Shown here in pieces: positions 53,574 to 62,954 of a stretch of 64,000 nucleotides of DNA. Origin of the DNA: Tissierellia bacterium. GTDB lineage: Bacteria > Bacillota_A > Clostridia > Tissierellales > Peptoniphilaceae. The notes beneath the pieces were generated by a model. That model ran no database searches. It was not told where the DNA came from and worked only from the letters and a program-made list of their open reading frames with translations. Within the stretch, counting starts at the first letter, position 1. Every line of letters begins with the position of its first letter. The position numbers were made by a program, and so were the translations under genes. Where the stretch lies: the NCBI GenBank assembly GCA_030537695.1, contig JAUNVJ010000004.1, forward strand, positions 26,295 to 90,294, in the 5' to 3' direction.

Positions 53574-54053
53574 TTATCTCTGTGCCAGTTCTCGATCGTA
53601 AATATAAAGACCGTTCCAGGACTCGTCAATTCTTTCCAGTCTTTCGATGATACCCCGGAAATTATCTTCTTCTTCTACTTGTTCATCGACAAACCATTGT
53701 AACAAAGAGATGGCACGATGATCATTTACTTCCAATGCCTTATCATAAAGAGCATTGATTCTGCGAGTGACTTCCTGTTCATGACCGTATGCAGTTTGGA
53801 ATACTTCCAAGAAAGTTCCAAAATCTGCTTCCGGCTTTTCAATCCCTTCATATACCGGCTTTACATCAATTTCAAATAGATAGTTGTAGAATTTTTCCGC
53901 ATGTTCAAATTCTTCTTTCGCCTGTTCGTATAAGAAATGGGCAAATCCATCCATGCCGCGATCTTTACAATAAGCACTCATGCTCAAGTAAATATAACCA
54001 GATTCAATTTCAAAATTAAATTGTTCATTTAGTCCTTTATTTAAGTTTTCCAT
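53574..54053 (-). CDS. Ferritin-like iron storage protein
   Basis: The 159-residue four-helix protein shows bacterial ferritin ferroxidase ligands: Glu17 (FEIESGYIY), Glu50 and His53 (EEFEHAEKF), Glu94 (GHEQEVT) and a Gln/Glu on helix D (EQVEEEDNF). It would oxidise and store iron in a 24-subunit shell. Oxygen-stress protection is expected in an anaerobe. AGGTAATGTAAT precedes the ATG. It lies 16 bp downstream of a small unknown gene on the same strand, likely one operon. Confidence 0.94.
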   Translation of the reverse strand: MENLNKGLNEQFNFEIESGYIYLSMSAYCKDRGMDGFAHFLYEQAKEEFEHAEKFYNYLFEIDVKPVYEGIEKPEADFGTFLEVFQTAYGHEQEVTRRINALYDKALEVNDHRAISLLQWFVDEQVEEEDNFRGIIERLERIDESWNGLYIYDRELAQR

Positions 54054-54069
54054 ATTACATTACCTCCAT

Positions 54070-54348
54070 TTATTTCGGTTCATAAAGCTCATACACGCCA
54101 TATATGTCAATTCCCAATTTGACAAATTTACGAATAGCTTCGGGAATCAATGATGTTTCCATAAGAATATTCACTCCATTATAGCTTAAAGTGACATCTT
54201 CACAATATTTGGAAGAGGAGTCTATAAAGTGATCCAAGATCAAACTCCTTGCTTCATTCATATTGCCAATAAGAAAAAATATTTTTCTCTTTTGACTTTT
54301 ATCCTGTAAATTTATTTGATTGATTAAAAGGGTTCCAAACATTGCCAT
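54070..54348 (-). CDS. Small unknown protein upstream of ferritin
   Basis: I do not recognise this 92-residue protein. It appears soluble, with a beta strand KRKIFFLIGN, helix NEARSLILDHFI, a polar stretch with a lone Cys (SSKYCEDV), strand VNILMETS and a final helix-strand (IYGVYELYEPK). AGGAG lies 3 bp before ATG 54348, and better spaced from the in-frame ATG at 54342, so the latter may be the real start. Being 16 bp upstream of the ferritin gene, it may take part in iron storage or its control, by position only. Confidence 0.6.
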   Translation of the reverse strand: MAMFGTLLINQINLQDKSQKRKIFFLIGNMNEARSLILDHFIDSSSKYCEDVTLSYNGVNILMETSLIPEAIRKFVKLGIDIYGVYELYEPK

Positions 54349-54438
54349 CGACTCCTAACTCTTGCTACTTTATATAGTACCCCATATCCATTGTTATAAA
54401 CATTTCTTAAAAAGAAATATTTTAATCATTTTCTCTAT

Positions 54439-56577
54439 TTAATCACATAAACCCAGATTGTCCAAAAGGAATTTTCCGCCATTTTTACCTGTTTCAAATT
54501 CAATCTTGGAAATTTTTCTCATATCAAAAGAAGGGTTTTGATCCACCCAATCCTGAAGGGATATTCGGCAAGTAATCGGTGTAGACTTTTCATCGGATTG
54601 ATGGAGTAATACCTTGGATTTCGTGCCGTATATTTCTGTTTCTGGATAGAAATATTTATAATCCTTCGTATTGACAGTGGCCATCTGTCCTTGTTGATCC
54701 GTCATATGAATTTTTAATTCCAAATTTTTATTCTTATCAAAATTCAAGTTTTGAAGATCAAAGGTGAAAAATTTCTTTTTCGGTATTTCTTCTTCCAGTA
54801 CCAAGCTATAAGTAGAACCTTCTTTCATCGTAAGGTATACACCGGTGGAAAAAGAAGCTTTCCCTCCATTTTTGACAGCTCCTTCATAGATGCCGATAAG
54901 ATCTTTATAAAAAATCCGATCTCCTTTACGAGAAGCAGTCTTTATGTTTAAATCTTCTTCAAAATTTGCAAGATTATAATAGCTGGAGTCTTGATATCGG
55001 GTATAGTAAGTGGTCAGAGGAAATCCTTCATAGCTATCGGGGCCTCTCTTAAATAGTTCTCGATTGGCGGAGGAAAAAAACACCGAGTCCAAAAAACTCA
55101 ATACATAATGACAGGTTACTTCCTGCTGTTCCTTTTGAGTTAATAATTCTCGCCGATTGATATTGAGTCCTTTCGGTGGATCATTGTCAAAGTCTTGCCA
55201 CAGACTATTGAATTGGCCATGATTTCCGTATCCCAAATAGAGGGCAGTTTTAAAATATTTTCCTTCTCCGGAAAATTGCAATCGATCATAGTGTTTCATT
55301 CCCGCAAAGGAGGTGATATCATTGTCATGACTTCCAGCAATCGTGAGTAAATTCACATCCTTCAATGAGATTTCTTTATCAGAGGGTAAAAATTGACCGT
55401 AAGTGGGTGCAATTGTTATCAGCCCTTGTATTTTAAAATCATAAGGCAATTTTTTCATTCCACCATCGGGATCCTGGTCCAAACTATTGTAAAGATGACT
55501 GAGGACAACCGCTTCTCCACCTCGAGAATGGCCTGCTAAAACAATTTTATTTTCGTCAAATTTTCGATACCAATCAGATTCCGACCGATTGTTTTCCGTC
55601 AGAAGATAGTCCATATTTTCCAACATTAAAATGGCTCGAGCATCATTTTCATTCGATAATCCATATTTCATAAAACCATTGAGCATATTCATATCCACAC
55701 TGACCATGGCGATTCCATGGGAGGCCAAATATTCCCCTAAATAAGCATAGCCCTTATAATTTTTAGTGGTCATCCGATGGTTTCCATGGACCATAAAGAG
55801 GACGGGAGCATGTCTTTCCCCTTTGGGATAAAAAATTTCCCCCCGTAAAGGGACATCGGACAATCCACGATTAAAATAGCGATCCCGAATTTGTTTTTTT
55901 CGTCCACTATAGCGAACATAGCTTAAGAGATTGACCCCTTCCCCTTCATACTCTTCTCGAATCACTTGATGATTTCCCATTCCTGATAGGGCATGTTTTT
56001 TTTCAAAATCGGGAATATAGGATAGGTCTTTTGTATCCCATCCCGGTGTGCCAAGATAGTATAAAAAGCTCCCAATCGGAATCAGCGTCAACACCAAGGG
56101 CAGGATTGCAATGATTTTTTTATTGTTTAATAGGGATACCAATGATTTTGAAAAAAGAACAATCGATAGAAATAAAAGAGCTGTCAATCCATAAAATTCT
56201 CCATCGGTTATCGATTTATCCTGAATCAATTTGTCTAAAAAATAGTAAATGGCATAGAAAAGTCCTCCATATAGGAAGAGATTTCGAGTTCGGATCTTTT
56301 TTAAATAAAAGATGAGATATTTCCCAATCCATGTGAGGAGGGAAGAAAGTATGTATACTCCCAGGGTCAACAGTAAAAATGCCACTATTTTCGGAATGCC
56401 ATGGTCAGAAAGATAATAATAGAAATTCGAGGCAAAAAACATTCCGATAAAAATCTTGATCCATTCGCCGGCACCGGAAGTTTTCCCAAAGTATTTTCTA
56501 CCCATGGTATTAAAAAAATGAACGATTTTTGTAATATAGTAATATATCCTCATTATAATTAGAGTAGGATAAGTCAA
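54439..56577 (-). CDS. Membrane-anchored alpha/beta hydrolase
   Basis: The 712-residue protein has about five N-terminal membrane helices (about 40-190), then an alpha/beta hydrolase domain (about 215-510) with LFMVHGNHRM (oxyanion), DMNMLNGF, nucleophile elbow GHSRGGE (Ser near 346) and a late HDND and GYGNHGQF that supply Asp and His. Residues about 560-712 form a beta-rich domain, jelly-roll-like. The catalytic part should face outside. The lipase- or esterase-like class is clear; the substrate is not. The gene is 8 bp downstream of ricT, an unusual neighbour. Confidence 0.8.
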   Translation of the reverse strand: MTYPTLIIMRIYYYITKIVHFFNTMGRKYFGKTSGAGEWIKIFIGMFFASNFYYYLSDHGIPKIVAFLLLTLGVYILSSLLTWIGKYLIFYLKKIRTRNLFLYGGLFYAIYYFLDKLIQDKSITDGEFYGLTALLFLSIVLFSKSLVSLLNNKKIIAILPLVLTLIPIGSFLYYLGTPGWDTKDLSYIPDFEKKHALSGMGNHQVIREEYEGEGVNLLSYVRYSGRKKQIRDRYFNRGLSDVPLRGEIFYPKGERHAPVLFMVHGNHRMTTKNYKGYAYLGEYLASHGIAMVSVDMNMLNGFMKYGLSNENDARAILMLENMDYLLTENNRSESDWYRKFDENKIVLAGHSRGGEAVVLSHLYNSLDQDPDGGMKKLPYDFKIQGLITIAPTYGQFLPSDKEISLKDVNLLTIAGSHDNDITSFAGMKHYDRLQFSGEGKYFKTALYLGYGNHGQFNSLWQDFDNDPPKGLNINRRELLTQKEQQEVTCHYVLSFLDSVFFSSANRELFKRGPDSYEGFPLTTYYTRYQDSSYYNLANFEEDLNIKTASRKGDRIFYKDLIGIYEGAVKNGGKASFSTGVYLTMKEGSTYSLVLEEEIPKKKFFTFDLQNLNFDKNKNLELKIHMTDQQGQMATVNTKDYKYFYPETEIYGTKSKVLLHQSDEKSTPITCRISLQDWVDQNPSFDMRKISKIEFETGKNGGKFLLDNLGLCD

Positions 56578-56585
56578 CGCCTATC

Positions 56586-57434
56586 CTACTCCTCCTCTTC
56601 CTTTCCATCTTCTCTTGGAGCTTCGTAAAACTTTCTCGTTCGCTTAATATCTTTCAATTCATAAAAACCATAGCGAGTATCGTCCTCATCACGGAACAAA
56701 ACCTTCACCAATTCTTGAATCGTATAGGAAGATACAACTGTACCCTTCCCATCTTCTGTAATGACAATTTCTCCATTTTTCGGCATCTTCTTTAAAATAC
56801 ATTCGTAACCGTCCTGCTCGTATTTTAAACAGCACATCAATCGGCCACATATTCCTGAAATTTTCGAAGGATTTAAACTCAATCCTTGATCTTTGGCCAT
56901 TTTTATAGAAACCGGCGTGAAATCCGTCAAAAAAGTGGAACAACAAGTTGAACGTCCACAACATCCCAATCCGCCGATGACTTTCGCTTCATCACGAACT
57001 CCAATTTGTCGAAGTTCAATTCTCGTCTTAAAAATTGATGCCAAATCCCGCACTAAATTTCGAAAATCTACACGCCCATCTGCTGTAAAATAAAAAAGCA
57101 ATTTTGAGTTATCGAAAGTATATTCGCAAGAAATAAGCTTCATATCTAATTTATGTTCTTCACATTTTTGATCACAGATGATAATGGCCTCTTTGGCTCG
57201 ATTTCTGTTATCTATATGCTTAATGGTGTCCTCTCGGGTTGCAATGCGAAGAACGGATTTTAATTCGCTAAAGTCCTTTTCATCTACATTTTTTTCCAAC
57301 ATGACAGTACCATATTCCAGTCCTCTGGCTGTCTCAACAATGACGTCATTTCCTTCTGTGGCTCCGGTATCCAACGGATCAAAATAATAAATTTTCCCCG
57401 TCTTCTTAAAACGGACTCCTACAACATCTATCAT
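56586..57434 (-). CDS. ricT: RicT/YaaT, PSP1-domain protein of the Y-complex
   Basis: The 282-residue protein carries a PSP1 C-terminal domain (about 60-145) and the cysteine-rich signature GLGCCGRSTCC, then GICGRLMCCLKYE (near 156-210), which binds iron-sulfur in the RicAFT complex. In Bacillus this complex guides RNase Y and affects sporulation and competence. It lies in the expected place after holB, with a 3-bp gap. Confidence 0.95.
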   Translation of the reverse strand: MIDVVGVRFKKTGKIYYFDPLDTGATEGNDVIVETARGLEYGTVMLEKNVDEKDFSELKSVLRIATREDTIKHIDNRNRAKEAIIICDQKCEEHKLDMKLISCEYTFDNSKLLFYFTADGRVDFRNLVRDLASIFKTRIELRQIGVRDEAKVIGGLGCCGRSTCCSTFLTDFTPVSIKMAKDQGLSLNPSKISGICGRLMCCLKYEQDGYECILKKMPKNGEIVITEDGKGTVVSSYTIQELVKVLFRDEDDTRYGFYELKDIKRTRKFYEAPREDGKEEEE

Positions 57435-57437
57435 CTA

Positions 57438-58382
57438 TTAAATTCCCCCTATATTCATGAGTAGCATTTGAATAGCGAGATCAAAATTTATATTCATTTT
57501 CAATTCTTCCACGGTCTGTAACACGGAATCATAGCAATGAAGACTATGGGTCAGAGATACATTTTCCAATTGTAATAATTCCAATTTGTCGATATTGATA
57601 ATATTCTCTTCTTGTCCCAAGGCCATAAAGCTCAAATCTCGAAACCAAGTGAGAAGAAATCCCAAAATTTCATCGATCTGTTCTCGATGGTCTTTGAAAT
57701 AGTCCAAAGAAGAAAATACCGTATACCTTCCTTCTCGCAACAGACGATCAACTTGATCAATCAATTCCTCTCGTTTTTGTAACAAGGTGGAATCCTCGTA
57801 ATATCGTAAACTTTGTGCCACCGATCCTTTGGATAATCGAGCAAAGAGACGGGCGTTTTTTTCTGAAATTCCATAATCTTGTAAAAATGATTCCAGGCGA
57901 TTTGTCGAGACGGTTTTAAATTTCATCAGGCGGCAGCGACTTTTGATCGTCGGTAAAATTCCTTTTAAATTATGACTGATTAAAAATAAATTTAAATAAG
58001 AAGGAGGTTCTTCCAATGTCTTAAGCAAGGCATTTTGCCCCTCTGTTGTCATATTGTGAAAATTGTCAATAATAACCACTTTGTATTGGGATTCAAAAGG
58101 TTTTTGACCCACTCGATCAATCAGCTCTTCCACTTGTGCTTTTTTTATACTTCCTTGAGATTTTATAAAAATTAAATCCGGATGATCAAAATCATGGGCC
58201 AGTTGACAAAAACTTTTATCCCTTGGATCCTCGCCACAAATCATGGTTTTGGCAAAGGATTTTGCCATTTGGCATTTCCCGATTCCTCGAGGACCATAGA
58301 AGAGATACGCATGACTAAGGGTTTTTTCCTTCAACGACTTTTCAAGCTCTCTTGCAATTCTTTTGTCCTCTAAAAATTTCAT
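57438..58382 (-). CDS. holB: DNA polymerase III delta' subunit
   Basis: The 314-residue AAA+ clamp-loader subunit has a P-loop-like GPRGIGKCQMA (30-40), degenerate at the Thr/Ser position as usual for delta', NALLKTLEEPP (near 115-125) and SRC in TIKSRCRLM. It helps load the beta clamp on DNA. The zinc-finger cysteines (ICGEDP, FCQLAHDF) are reduced compared with DnaX-type proteins. Its ATG directly follows the stop of the second darA, with ricT 3 bp downstream. Confidence 0.94.
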   Translation of the reverse strand: MKFLEDKRIARELEKSLKEKTLSHAYLFYGPRGIGKCQMAKSFAKTMICGEDPRDKSFCQLAHDFDHPDLIFIKSQGSIKKAQVEELIDRVGQKPFESQYKVVIIDNFHNMTTEGQNALLKTLEEPPSYLNLFLISHNLKGILPTIKSRCRLMKFKTVSTNRLESFLQDYGISEKNARLFARLSKGSVAQSLRYYEDSTLLQKREELIDQVDRLLREGRYTVFSSLDYFKDHREQIDEILGFLLTWFRDLSFMALGQEENIINIDKLELLQLENVSLTHSLHCYDSVLQTVEELKMNINFDLAIQMLLMNIGGI

Positions 58383-58673
58383 TTAAATTCGTCTCGTTTC
58401 CTCTACATCAATGACAAAAACCGTTGCTCCTGAAATATCAAAATCTCCCATTTCATTGTGAATGGACTCGGTCTTTGTCACTTCTCTGAAAATCTGGTCA
58501 ATATGATCCAACTCCTCTTCTTCACAGCCTAATAATAAGGTGGAGTTTCCTGATTTAAAGAAACCTCCAGAAGAAGAAAGCTTCGTCACATGAATATCTT
58601 CATCTAAAAATCGATCGATTAATTCATCGATAAATTTATCTTGAACGATGGCAATCATCATTTTTGTATTCAT
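58383..58673 (-). CDS. darA: Second DarA-type PII-like c-di-AMP receptor
   Basis: The 96-residue protein is a PII-like receptor: MMIAIVQD strand, SSSGGFFKSGNSTLL (near 32-46) glycine-rich nucleotide loop, and FVIDVE at the end. It differs from the copy upstream by a shorter T-loop region. In Bacillus and Listeria DarA binds c-di-AMP; the output is unknown. It lies 8 bp after the first copy and directly before holB. Confidence 0.9.
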   Translation of the reverse strand: MNTKMMIAIVQDKFIDELIDRFLDEDIHVTKLSSSGGFFKSGNSTLLLGCEEEELDHIDQIFREVTKTESIHNEMGDFDISGATVFVIDVEETRRI

Positions 58674-58681
58674 AATTTCAC

Positions 58682-59008
58682 CTAATATCTTTTATATTGC
58701 TCAACATTTAACACAAAAATTGTCGCTCCCCCTACTTTGACCTTTAAGGGAACGGGAACCATTGCTTGCCCGGGAATATTCATCGGTTGAATGGTTCTTG
58801 TCACTTCTCGAGTCTTGGAATTTTCTTCAATCAAAGCCATTACTTTGTCAAAGTCTTCATCATTGACTCCTGTCAAAAGGGTCGTGTTGCCAGATTTTAA
58901 AAATCCTCCTGTTGAGCTCATCTTTGTAACACGAAACCCACTTTCTGTTAAATGTTCAATTAAGCTATCAGCGTCCACATCTTGTACAATGGATATTATC
59001 AGCTTCAT
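58682..59008 (-). CDS. darA: First DarA-type PII-like c-di-AMP receptor
   Basis: The 108-residue protein shows the complete DarA pattern: KLIISIVQDVDAD, SSTGGFLKSGNTTLL (near 29-43), a long middle loop rich in Val and Pro (GQAMVPVPLKVKVGG) and FVLNVE at the end, the nucleotide contacts of c-di-AMP receptors. The ATG at 59008 overlaps the tmk stop; the longer frame from 59044 would lie inside tmk. Position after tmk matches the Bacillus order. Confidence 0.94.
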   Translation of the reverse strand: MKLIISIVQDVDADSLIEHLTESGFRVTKMSSTGGFLKSGNTTLLTGVNDEDFDKVMALIEENSKTREVTRTIQPMNIPGQAMVPVPLKVKVGGATIFVLNVEQYKRY

Positions 59009-59613
59009 TTTAAGCCCCCATACTCTCTTAGTACTTTCATACATTGTAAAAAGACTTCGTCAATCGTCTTTGATGCATCGATTACATGGTATTCCTCATC
59101 TTTCGTTAAATCTTCATAGGCTTTTCGAACTCGTCGATGGAATGTATCCCCTTCATTTTCCAATCGATCCGGTCGATCCATCAGTTTTCGATGAAGAGTA
59201 CCTTCTCCCGTTTGAAATAAAAAAATAATATCCGGTTTTAAACCGCCTATGGCAAATTCATTAATTGATACGATATCCTCAATCTTTTGTCGCCTGCCAT
59301 ATCCTTGATAGGCAATGGATGATAAAACGTATCGCTCACAAAGGACGATCTTTCCTTGTGCAAGAGCCGGTTTAATCCGTTCTTCCACATGTTGTGCACG
59401 ACTGGCAGCATAAAGCAGAGCTTCCGTGCGAGGATTCATTTCCTGATAAGCATTATTCAGTATCAATTGTCGAATCCGTTCCCCAATTCGGGTTCCCCCC
59501 GGTTCACGAGTTCGTATCACCGAATAGGATTGGGATAATTCTTCATATATTAAATTTGAAATCGTGCTTTTTCCACATCCGTCCGGCCCTTCAAAAGTCA
59601 CAAACAAACTCAT
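59005..59613 (-). CDS. tmk: Thymidylate kinase
   Basis: The 202-residue enzyme phosphorylates dTMP to dTDP. P-loop FEGPDGCGKST (7-17), RTREPGGTRIGE (DRX-like substrate motif, near 35-46) and lid CERYVLSSIAYQG (near 92-104) are clear, with normal length. It overlaps the decarboxylase gene by 4 bp and the first darA gene by 4 bp. Confidence 0.96.
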   Translation of the reverse strand: MSLFVTFEGPDGCGKSTISNLIYEELSQSYSVIRTREPGGTRIGERIRQLILNNAYQEMNPRTEALLYAASRAQHVEERIKPALAQGKIVLCERYVLSSIAYQGYGRRQKIEDIVSINEFAIGGLKPDIIFLFQTGEGTLHRKLMDRPDRLENEGDTFHRRVRKAYEDLTKDEEYHVIDASKTIDEVFLQCMKVLREYGGLK

Positions 59614-60974
59614 TTTACTACCTCTATTTTTCCATTTTCAATTCCCAAAACTTCCAAGCCAGCTTCTTGATACCTTTGAATTTCTTCCAAGATTTCCTTT
59701 CCAATTCTTTCTCCATAACTGACAAGGGGAACTCCCGGAGGATATAGGGCAATGATTCCTCCACTGATTCTATCGGATCCTTGAGACAGTTCCACCCATT
59801 GAGTGGGTCTGTCAAATGCTTCTCTAGGGGAAAGAACTTGTTCTATTTTGGGAAAGATGATCTTATGAATCGACCAATTTTTTTGTCCTTCTTCTTGGGA
59901 TAGTTCCTGAACGGCTCTTCCCAATCGTTGAATTTCTTCTCTATTGTGAAGAGGAGATAAAATTGCCAATCCATAATACAAATCACCCATTTCTAGTCTT
60001 ATATTATATCGTAAAAATAAATTTTCTACAATCTCATGACCACTTCTTCCCCGGATTTGAAAGAGAAACTTCAAAGGGTCATAATCGGCAAGACTTTCAT
60101 CTGGTCTTTGCAGATTGGCAATTCCATATTCTTGGTGGAGCTCCTTTCGCCACCGAATAACTTCTTTCATTCGAAGAGAGCCTTCTTTTTCCATGTAGTC
60201 CAATCCCTCTTCTTGAGATTGTAAAAATAAATAGGAAGGAGAGGTTGATAAAAATAGTTTCATTGCCCGTAGAACTTCTTCACTTCGAACTCGATCACTG
60301 CCAATATGAAGCAGAGCCGTCTGTGTGAGGGAGGGAATCATCTTATGGGTGGAATGGACGACAAGATCAGCACCTGCCGCCAAAGCTCCTAAATTTTTTT
60401 GTTGTCCAAAATAGAGATGGGCCCCATGAGCTTCGTCAACGATTACCGGCACATGGTAGGTATGACAGAGATGGACGATTTCTTTCAATCGTAAAATGCC
60501 GCCATAGTAATTAGGGCTGACAAATACCGCCACATCAATGGAATTGGCTTTCAATTTCTCTTCCAGCTCTTTTAGATCAATACCTACATAAAATCCCCTC
60601 TCCCAATCGTACTTGGTAGACAGATACACCGGTTCCAAATCTTGTAATATCATGCCATGGTAGATGGACTGATGGGTATTTCTTTGAATCAAGACTCGAC
60701 TTTTTCTCTTGGTGAATAAGGACAGGGCAATATGCAAAGCCCCGGAAGATCCATTGGTAATGTAAAAGCTTTCTTTGGCACCGAAGAGTTTCGCCACTTC
60801 TTTTTGAGATTTCTCAATGGCTCCTTGGGGATGTAGTAAAAAATCCGTATCCCAAAATTCCGTCACATCAGATGATAGTCGAAGATCAAAATAATCCCTT
60901 CCCTTATGTCCCGGCATACCGAAGGACAGTGCATTTTCAATCCGTCGAACTTCTCGACATATGTATTTTTTCAT
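59610..60974 (-). CDS. Orn/Lys/Arg decarboxylase family protein (YaaO-like)
   Basis: The 454-residue PLP enzyme is of the short fold-type-I group without the wing domain. Seen: MPGHKGRDYFDL (near 20-31), TNGSSGALHIAL (cofactor phosphate loop, near 74-85), VDEAHGAH (PLP-ring Asp), HSTHKMIPSLTQ with the Schiff-base Lys (near 211) and a C-terminal decarboxylase domain. It likely removes CO2 from lysine, ornithine or arginine; the substrate is not determinable. It stands before tmk, as yaaO does in Bacillus, and overlaps the gene upstream by 4 bp. Confidence 0.92.
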   Translation of the reverse strand: MKKYICREVRRIENALSFGMPGHKGRDYFDLRLSSDVTEFWDTDFLLHPQGAIEKSQKEVAKLFGAKESFYITNGSSGALHIALSLFTKRKSRVLIQRNTHQSIYHGMILQDLEPVYLSTKYDWERGFYVGIDLKELEEKLKANSIDVAVFVSPNYYGGILRLKEIVHLCHTYHVPVIVDEAHGAHLYFGQQKNLGALAAGADLVVHSTHKMIPSLTQTALLHIGSDRVRSEEVLRAMKLFLSTSPSYLFLQSQEEGLDYMEKEGSLRMKEVIRWRKELHQEYGIANLQRPDESLADYDPLKFLFQIRGRSGHEIVENLFLRYNIRLEMGDLYYGLAILSPLHNREEIQRLGRAVQELSQEEGQKNWSIHKIIFPKIEQVLSPREAFDRPTQWVELSQGSDRISGGIIALYPPGVPLVSYGERIGKEILEEIQRYQEAGLEVLGIENGKIEVVK

Positions 60975-61495
60975 ATTATTTCCACTTGGCAGGAAGCCAA
61001 AACATCCAATGCATGATTATGTTTTTCCGGAGTGATGCCAGCACAACAGGATGCATCCACTTGAATCGGGACTTCTGTCAAATGAGCTTTCGTCATCAAA
61101 ACATTACTGATCACGCAAATATCTGTACAAAGACCTACAAATATAATACGGTCCACCTCGTCTTCTTGTGTTCTTTGAACCAGATAATTTATAAGATCCA
61201 CAGATCCGAAAGTGTTTTTTTCAAAGATGAAACTTTCGGAAAAAGAATCCAAATTTTTTAATTCATCAATGATCTCATGACCTTTCGTGCCTTGAATACA
61301 GTGTTTTATCGGTAGATGACGTCCTTCTTGAGTGTTTAAATAATCCTCTCTATGGGTGTCTAGAGTATAGACAATCTCCCCTTTGAAATTTTTCACCTTT
61401 TCCACAACCTGTTCTATCATTTCCTCTGCTTCCTTTGTGCCTAAGGAACCGTGGACAAAGTCATTTTGCATATCTACTACAACTAAAATTTCCAT
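60971..61495 (-). CDS. Isochorismatase-family cysteine hydrolase, nicotinamidase-like
   Basis: The 174-residue enzyme has the family triad: Asp8 (VVVDMQNDF), a Lys in LPIKHCIQGTKGHE region (near 56-69) and Cys in VGLCTDICV (near 128-136). The metal-ligand-like DTHREDY supports a nicotinamidase, which makes nicotinate for NAD salvage; other amidases are possible. The ATG at 61495 has AAAGGA upstream; the longer frame to 61585 has none. It heads the decarboxylase-tmk-darA-holB string, with overlapping ends. Confidence 0.88.
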   Translation of the reverse strand: MEILVVVDMQNDFVHGSLGTKEAEEMIEQVVEKVKNFKGEIVYTLDTHREDYLNTQEGRHLPIKHCIQGTKGHEIIDELKNLDSFSESFIFEKNTFGSVDLINYLVQRTQEDEVDRIIFVGLCTDICVISNVLMTKAHLTEVPIQVDASCCAGITPEKHNHALDVLASCQVEII

Positions 61496-61633
61496 CGACA
61501 AATCCTTTCTTAGTATCAATTCTACTTTTATTATACTATAAAATAGAAAAAGAAGAGATCCTTTCCCTTTCCTTAATTGCCCCATCTCTTTCCAAAAGGA
61601 CCGATTCGTTTAAATTTTGGTTTTTGAGTGAAC

Positions 61634-61668
61634 AAAAAAAGAGATCCTCCCATAGGACGATCCCTTTT
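61634..61668 (-). terminator. Terminator of birA
   Basis: On the minus strand GGGATCGTCC pairs with GGAGGATCTC (one mismatch, one G-T), followed by T; it touches the birA stop codon. Confidence 0.65.
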
Positions 61669-62671
61669 AATATCTTTTATTATTTTCAGACAGAAAGTCT
61701 CCTTCAATGGAAATTTCACCACTGGATAGCACCATTTCTCCTTGTGCCGTTTCCACGATGAGATTGCCCTTTTCATTGATATCTTTACCGATACCTTCAT
61801 ATCTTTTCCCATTATGTTCAAAGGACAGCGATTTACCCAGTACCAAAGAATGGTCTCGATAGATCTTTAGTACTTCTTCGTCTGTCATCTCATAATAGAC
61901 ATGGTAAAATTCGTTCATCAGGGAAGCGACAAATTCATTTCGTCGCCGGTTCTTTGGAGCAATCCAACCAGCAATGTCTCGAACGGAAGGATCAAAACCT
62001 CCATCAGGTTTTTTTATATTGACTCCGATTCCCACAATGACAGAGGAAACAGTTTTGCTTTCAAAATCCGCATCCAGTTCTGACAAAATTCCACAGACTT
62101 TTTTTCCCTTACAGTAGATATCGTTGACCCATTTGATGGACGGTGCCCCATCTTCCACAAATTTTTTTATCGTCTTTACAACTGCAACTGCCGCTCGTAC
62201 CGTGACCAAATCAAAATCATTTAAGTCAAATTTTTTTTCCGGATGGAGAATTATTGACAGATAGACGCCGCTTCCCTTGGGAGATTGGAAACTCTTTCCC
62301 CGTCGTCCTCGTCCTTTAAATTGTTCATCGGCAACCAAGATGGTAAAGTTCTTTACATCCTGAGAGTACAAAAGCCGTTTCGCTTCGGTATTAGTGGAAT
62401 CAATTTGATCATATAGATAGAGATCCATCTCCTTTAGAGGAGCCATTAAATCTTTTTGAATTCCAATCCTGGAAAGTTTGTCACAGTCCTTGTCCAGTTG
62501 GTACCCTCGATTGGTGGTGGAATGTATCACAAAACCATCTTGTCGTAAAGAATCCATCGCTTTCCATACGGCCGTTCGAGAAAGTTGTAATTTATCCGCC
62601 AAGTCCTGACCGGATACGAATTCATCGCGATGATATTCCAATTCTTTCAATACTTTATCCTTTGTACTCAT
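61667..62671 (-). CDS. birA: Bifunctional biotin-protein ligase/biotin operon repressor
   Basis: The 334-residue protein joins biotin to carboxylase carrier proteins. It has an N-terminal winged helix (SGQDLADKLQLSRTAVWKAM, about 20-39), which makes it a class II ligase able to repress biotin genes. The catalytic domain has GRGRRGKSFQSPKGSGVY (near 113-130), IKWVNDIYCKGKKVCGIL (near 176-193, active Lys) and a C-terminal SH3-like domain. The ATG at 62671 has AGGTGAAGG upstream; GTG 62680 is an alternative. Confidence 0.95.
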   Translation of the reverse strand: MSTKDKVLKELEYHRDEFVSGQDLADKLQLSRTAVWKAMDSLRQDGFVIHSTTNRGYQLDKDCDKLSRIGIQKDLMAPLKEMDLYLYDQIDSTNTEAKRLLYSQDVKNFTILVADEQFKGRGRRGKSFQSPKGSGVYLSIILHPEKKFDLNDFDLVTVRAAVAVVKTIKKFVEDGAPSIKWVNDIYCKGKKVCGILSELDADFESKTVSSVIVGIGVNIKKPDGGFDPSVRDIAGWIAPKNRRRNEFVASLMNEFYHVYYEMTDEEVLKIYRDHSLVLGKSLSFEHNGKRYEGIGKDINEKGNLIVETAQGEMVLSSGEISIEGDFLSENNKRY

Positions 62672-62905
62672 TACCTTCACCTAATTTCTAATTTTAATTT
62701 AAGTATAATACAATATCTGAGGATAGACAAATCGATAAAAAAATAATTTCCTATACGCAAAAGATTTCCTTCCATCTCCTCCCATTTTTCTTTATTGGAA
62801 TCCCTTCTTTTTGAAAAGCTTCTGAAGATCTCCTCTTAAAAAATTTTCTTACTTTGCATGCCTTGGATCAAATGGGAAAAGAAATGGAAACATCTCATAA
62901 AAAAC

Positions 62906-62934
62906 TTGACAATGGATATAGATTAGGTTAAAAT
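62906..62934 (+). promoter_or_regulatory. Promoter of the tRNA-Ser/SRP RNA unit
   Basis: TTGACA (62906-62911) and TAAAAT (62929-62934) with a 17-bp spacer lie 20 bp before the tRNA. Confidence 0.88.
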
Positions 62935-62954
62935 TTATACCTAGGTGCTTATTG

